This document shows positions 42,491 through 44,589 of a DNA stretch of 44,589 bases, piece after piece (positions within the stretch are counted from its first letter, which is position 1; each line of letters opens with the position of its first letter). The position numbers and the translations under genes are program-made. The notes under the pieces are model-generated. The model saw nothing but the letters and a program-made list of their open reading frames with translations, was not told the origin of the DNA and did not search any database. This DNA is from Akkermansiaceae bacterium (GTDB lineage: Bacteria; Verrucomicrobiota; Verrucomicrobiia; Verrucomicrobiales; Akkermansiaceae), in assembly GCA_013041925.1 (NCBI GenBank), contig JABDRB010000032.1, positions 1 through 44,589 on the forward strand, written 5' to 3'.

Positions 42491-43939
42491 ATGAATAAAT
42501 TAAAGTACCTTTGCATGACCATGCTATTTGTGACAAGTATTTCTGTGCTCGCGGGAGAGCCTGCTACGATCTTGCCCCTAGGAGACTCAATCACGGCAGG
42601 CGCAAAGAGCTATGCCTGTTATCGTGAGGTTTTGGTTCCCGAATTAAGAAGAAAAAACATCGCGTATAAATTCATTGGGCCCAGAAGAGATGCTGTCTCA
42701 GCCCATGCTGGATACGGAGGCAAAAATACTGGCTACCTGCTGAGTATCTCAAAAAAAACTTACAGCAAGTATCCTGCCGATATCGTCATGATTCATTCTG
42801 GGCACAATAACTTCAGCAAGGATAAGCCTGTGCCCGGAATCATCCGCGACACAGAGGCCATAATTAACAACATCAGAAAGATTAATCCTAAGGTGCAGAT
42901 TCTATTGGCACAGGTGATTCCTTCTGGAAAGCTACCCAAGTATTCATACATTCCTAACTTGAACAAACAATTGGAATCCCTTGTGGCGCGGCTAGCTCGT
43001 AAGGTAAACATTACACTTGTCAACCAAGCAGATGGTTTCGACTGGAAAACAGATACAGTCAAAGACAAAGTGCATCCCAATGCCTCCGGAGCGAAAAAAA
43101 TGTCCGACAAATGGCTAGCGGCACTCTTGCCGGCTTTAGGCCACACAAAAGTATTGGCATATGAGCAGTTACGGCTTTGGGATGGCCCACCTCCGGGCGG
43201 TTCGGCTCATCTTACATCGGAAAAGGACGAACCTCGAGGACGTGTGTCTCACGTTAGTGTTCCAACGCTTGATATATACCGTCCCCATCAACCCAATGGA
43301 GTAGCCCTGATTATCTGCTCAGGAGGTGGGTATTCAAAGCTGGCATCCGGGCCACTTGGCATTGGAGCCGTTGACGAGTTTTTAAAGGACGGATACACAG
43401 TGTGTTCTCTCAAGTACCGTCTATCCCCACCATCGACCAATGTCGTCAAGGACGCTTGTATGGATGGAGCGCGAGCCTTGCGCTTAGTCAGGAGTCGCGC
43501 CAAAGAGTGGAAGATTGATCCGGAGCGTGTTGGAATGATTGGCTTTTCCGCTGGATCCCATATGATTTTAAATTTGGCATGCAAAAACGACACAGGGGAC
43601 TCGAAGAGCCAGAGTCTTCTTGAAAGGCTCAGCGCTCGCCCCGATTTTATGGTTCTCGCTGCACTCTGGCATCATAAAAAGAACAACGTATCAGACTGGG
43701 GCATCCACTCAAAACTACCTCCAGCATTCATCCTCAGCACCCGAGATGACCGATTGGCTCCGACCCAAAAAGCAAAAGAAATAGCTCAAGCGTTTCGCGC
43801 AGTTAAGGTTCCGGTACAAATTGAGGTTTATGATCGTGGCGGTCACACGGCTTTCAATTTCCCCTCCCCGACTGCTGCCGACTGGCCACAGCGTTTTAGG
43901 AAGTGGATCAAACAATTAAACGCTAGTTCCCCGAAGTAG
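42491..43939 (+). CDS. Secreted two-domain esterase: SGNH hydrolase fused to alpha/beta hydrolase
   Basis: This 482-residue protein joins two complete hydrolases after a signal peptide (1-21). The SGNH domain (about 24-218) has LPLGDSITAG (Ser33), HSGHNNFS (block III, Asn106) and DKVHPN (Asp192, His195). The alpha/beta-hydrolase domain (about 245-478) has CSGGGYSKLA as oxyanion loop, GFSAGSH with Ser353, Asp419 or 420 in STRDDRLAP and His452 in GGHTAF, as in acetyl-xylan-type esterases. Both triads look intact, so it may remove two kinds of acyl group from a glycan. Base composition is clearly lower in GC than in the neighbouring trp genes, and codons ending in A/T are common, which suggests gene transfer. 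A short unrecognised frame (42402-42494) overlaps its start by ATGA. Confidence 0.85.
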   Translation: MNKLKYLCMTMLFVTSISVLAGEPATILPLGDSITAGAKSYACYREVLVPELRRKNIAYKFIGPRRDAVSAHAGYGGKNTGYLLSISKKTYSKYPADIVMIHSGHNNFSKDKPVPGIIRDTEAIINNIRKINPKVQILLAQVIPSGKLPKYSYIPNLNKQLESLVARLARKVNITLVNQADGFDWKTDTVKDKVHPNASGAKKMSDKWLAALLPALGHTKVLAYEQLRLWDGPPPGGSAHLTSEKDEPRGRVSHVSVPTLDIYRPHQPNGVALIICSGGGYSKLASGPLGIGAVDEFLKDGYTVCSLKYRLSPPSTNVVKDACMDGARALRLVRSRAKEWKIDPERVGMIGFSAGSHMILNLACKNDTGDSKSQSLLERLSARPDFMVLAALWHHKKNNVSDWGIHSKLPPAFILSTRDDRLAPTQKAKEIAQAFRAVKVPVQIEVYDRGGHTAFNFPSPTAADWPQRFRKWIKQLNASSPK

Positions 43940-44137
43940 CATAATTCGATTAATAGATAAGCGTATTGCCACAAACAACGTTGCCAGAAGATGGGCTTGA
44001 AAAAATATACCTAGCCCCGGCGTGGACAGCTCTGTGCGACCACCCACGAAGCCGCCTCGTAGAGGTGACTTCGGGGATCTACCACAGACTTTTCGACCAC
44101 CCCGTTTCCTTGAAAAACGGCTTAAGCGCGTAACCTC

Positions 44138-44589
44138 TTACGGGTCGACTGATACGTTGAGGCGACTGAAGAACCTATCGCCAGTCACGAGGGTGCGCTT
44201 CACCTTCACCTCCACCTTGTCCACACCCGTTTCGTAGAAGTCATCGGCTGGGGTGATGATGATATCCGTGCCGTCGTGCACGGCATTGCTCCAAGTTCCC
44301 AAGTCGCTGCCGTATTGCGGGGTGATGGTGGTATTGGTGTCAACATTAGCGGCATCGCTGCGGCGGAAGTTGAAGATGTAATACTCAGCGTCCGTGTTGC
44401 TGTCCAATGTGGGCAACAGCGCTGCGGCATCGGCTGAGATGCCGCTTGCCCCCAATACCCATGCCAAACCATTATCGATACCGTCGTTGTTACCATCGAC
44501 CTCCGATTGAACTCCGCCTGCCCAAATACTATAGGGAGTAGGGTCGCTCACCGTAATCACCACCTCTTCGTAGACTGGGCCATGACCAT
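44138..44589 (-). CDS. C-terminal end of a large surface protein (5' end outside window)
   Basis: The minus-strand frame is open from the right edge (reading GHGPVYEEVVITVSD) to the stop at 44138, so only the last 150 residues or so are visible. They are rich in Asp, Asn, Thr and Ser and contain VDGNNDGIDNGLAWVLG, a calcium-binding-like Asp/Asn loop. The YYIFNFRRSD and DRFFSRLNVSV segments are of the kind that end many secreted Verrucomicrobia proteins. Catalytic parts, if any, lie outside the window. The protein is probably exported. The end resembles the C-terminus of the esterase at 23385 (FFRLL), which also ends in this kind of domain. Confidence 0.65.
   Translation of the reverse strand, partial: GHGPVYEEVVITVSDPTPYSIWAGGVQSEVDGNNDGIDNGLAWVLGASGISADAAALLPTLDSNTDAEYYIFNFRRSDAANVDTNTTITPQYGSDLGTWSNAVHDGTDIIITPADDFYETGVDKVEVKVKRTLVTGDRFFSRLNVSVDP

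Noticed and set aside
42402-42494. 30-codon frame overlapping the double-esterase start by ATGA
   Set aside because: The overlap is suggestive of coupling, but the peptide has no recognisable features and no ribosome-binding site, so chance is as likely.

Overview
The window looks like a chromosomal segment of a marine-type member of Verrucomicrobiota (Verrucomicrobiales). The signs are a PEP-CTERM surface protein, an ECF sigma factor resembling the Rhodopirellula/Verrucomicrobium family, a FecR-domain transmembrane protein, a sulfatase, several SGNH-type carbohydrate esterases, a GH95 fucosidase and weak Shine-Dalgarno use. Placement comes from gene content read by eye, not from a search. 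I see no CRISPR array, insertion sequence or phage region.

Layout. 1-591: C-terminal part of a membrane-anchored protein with a (Lys-Glu-Ala)n tandem repeat. 695-7362 (minus): three secreted proteins, namely a sialate-O-acetylesterase-type enzyme, an (alpha/alpha)6-barrel glycosidase and a coiled-coil/transglutaminase-like protein. 7676-11598 (minus): alaS and a SenB-like glycosyltransferase, followed by a remnant of a peroxiredoxin gene. 11852-19960 (plus): a sulfatase with its own terminator and a 2026-residue alpha-2-macroglobulin with a thioester. 20302-20373 (minus): tRNA-Arg(CCU). 20553-22352 (plus): Xaa-Pro aminopeptidase. 22440-35562: sugar-acid and fucose region interrupted by a cell-surface signalling module. 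35826-42351: housekeeping genes (tex, ClC antiporter, trpE, trpG). 42491-43939: an AT-richer double-esterase gene. 44138-44589: C-terminal end of another large surface protein.

How the genes fit together. On the minus strand from 35562 the order is GH95 fucosidase, sodium/solute symporter, zinc dehydrogenase, aldo/keto reductase. This reads as an operon releasing, importing and oxidising L-fucose (or L-galactose) by a non-phosphorylating route. The lactonase-like amidohydrolase expected next is present only as a decayed copy (two stops and an internal deletion). An intact homologue lies about 6 kb further on at 22440-23270.

Between the two amidohydrolase copies lies the most interesting part of the window: a divergent module of an ECF sigma factor, a FecR-domain transmembrane protein, a PEP-CTERM protein and a secreted esterase. 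The same roughly 190-residue extracellular domain forms the C-terminus of the FecR protein and the N-terminus of the esterase. A more distant version makes up most of the PEP-CTERM protein. This suggests a regulator whose sensor domain imitates the secreted proteins it controls. It is an inference from sequence similarity that I could see by eye.
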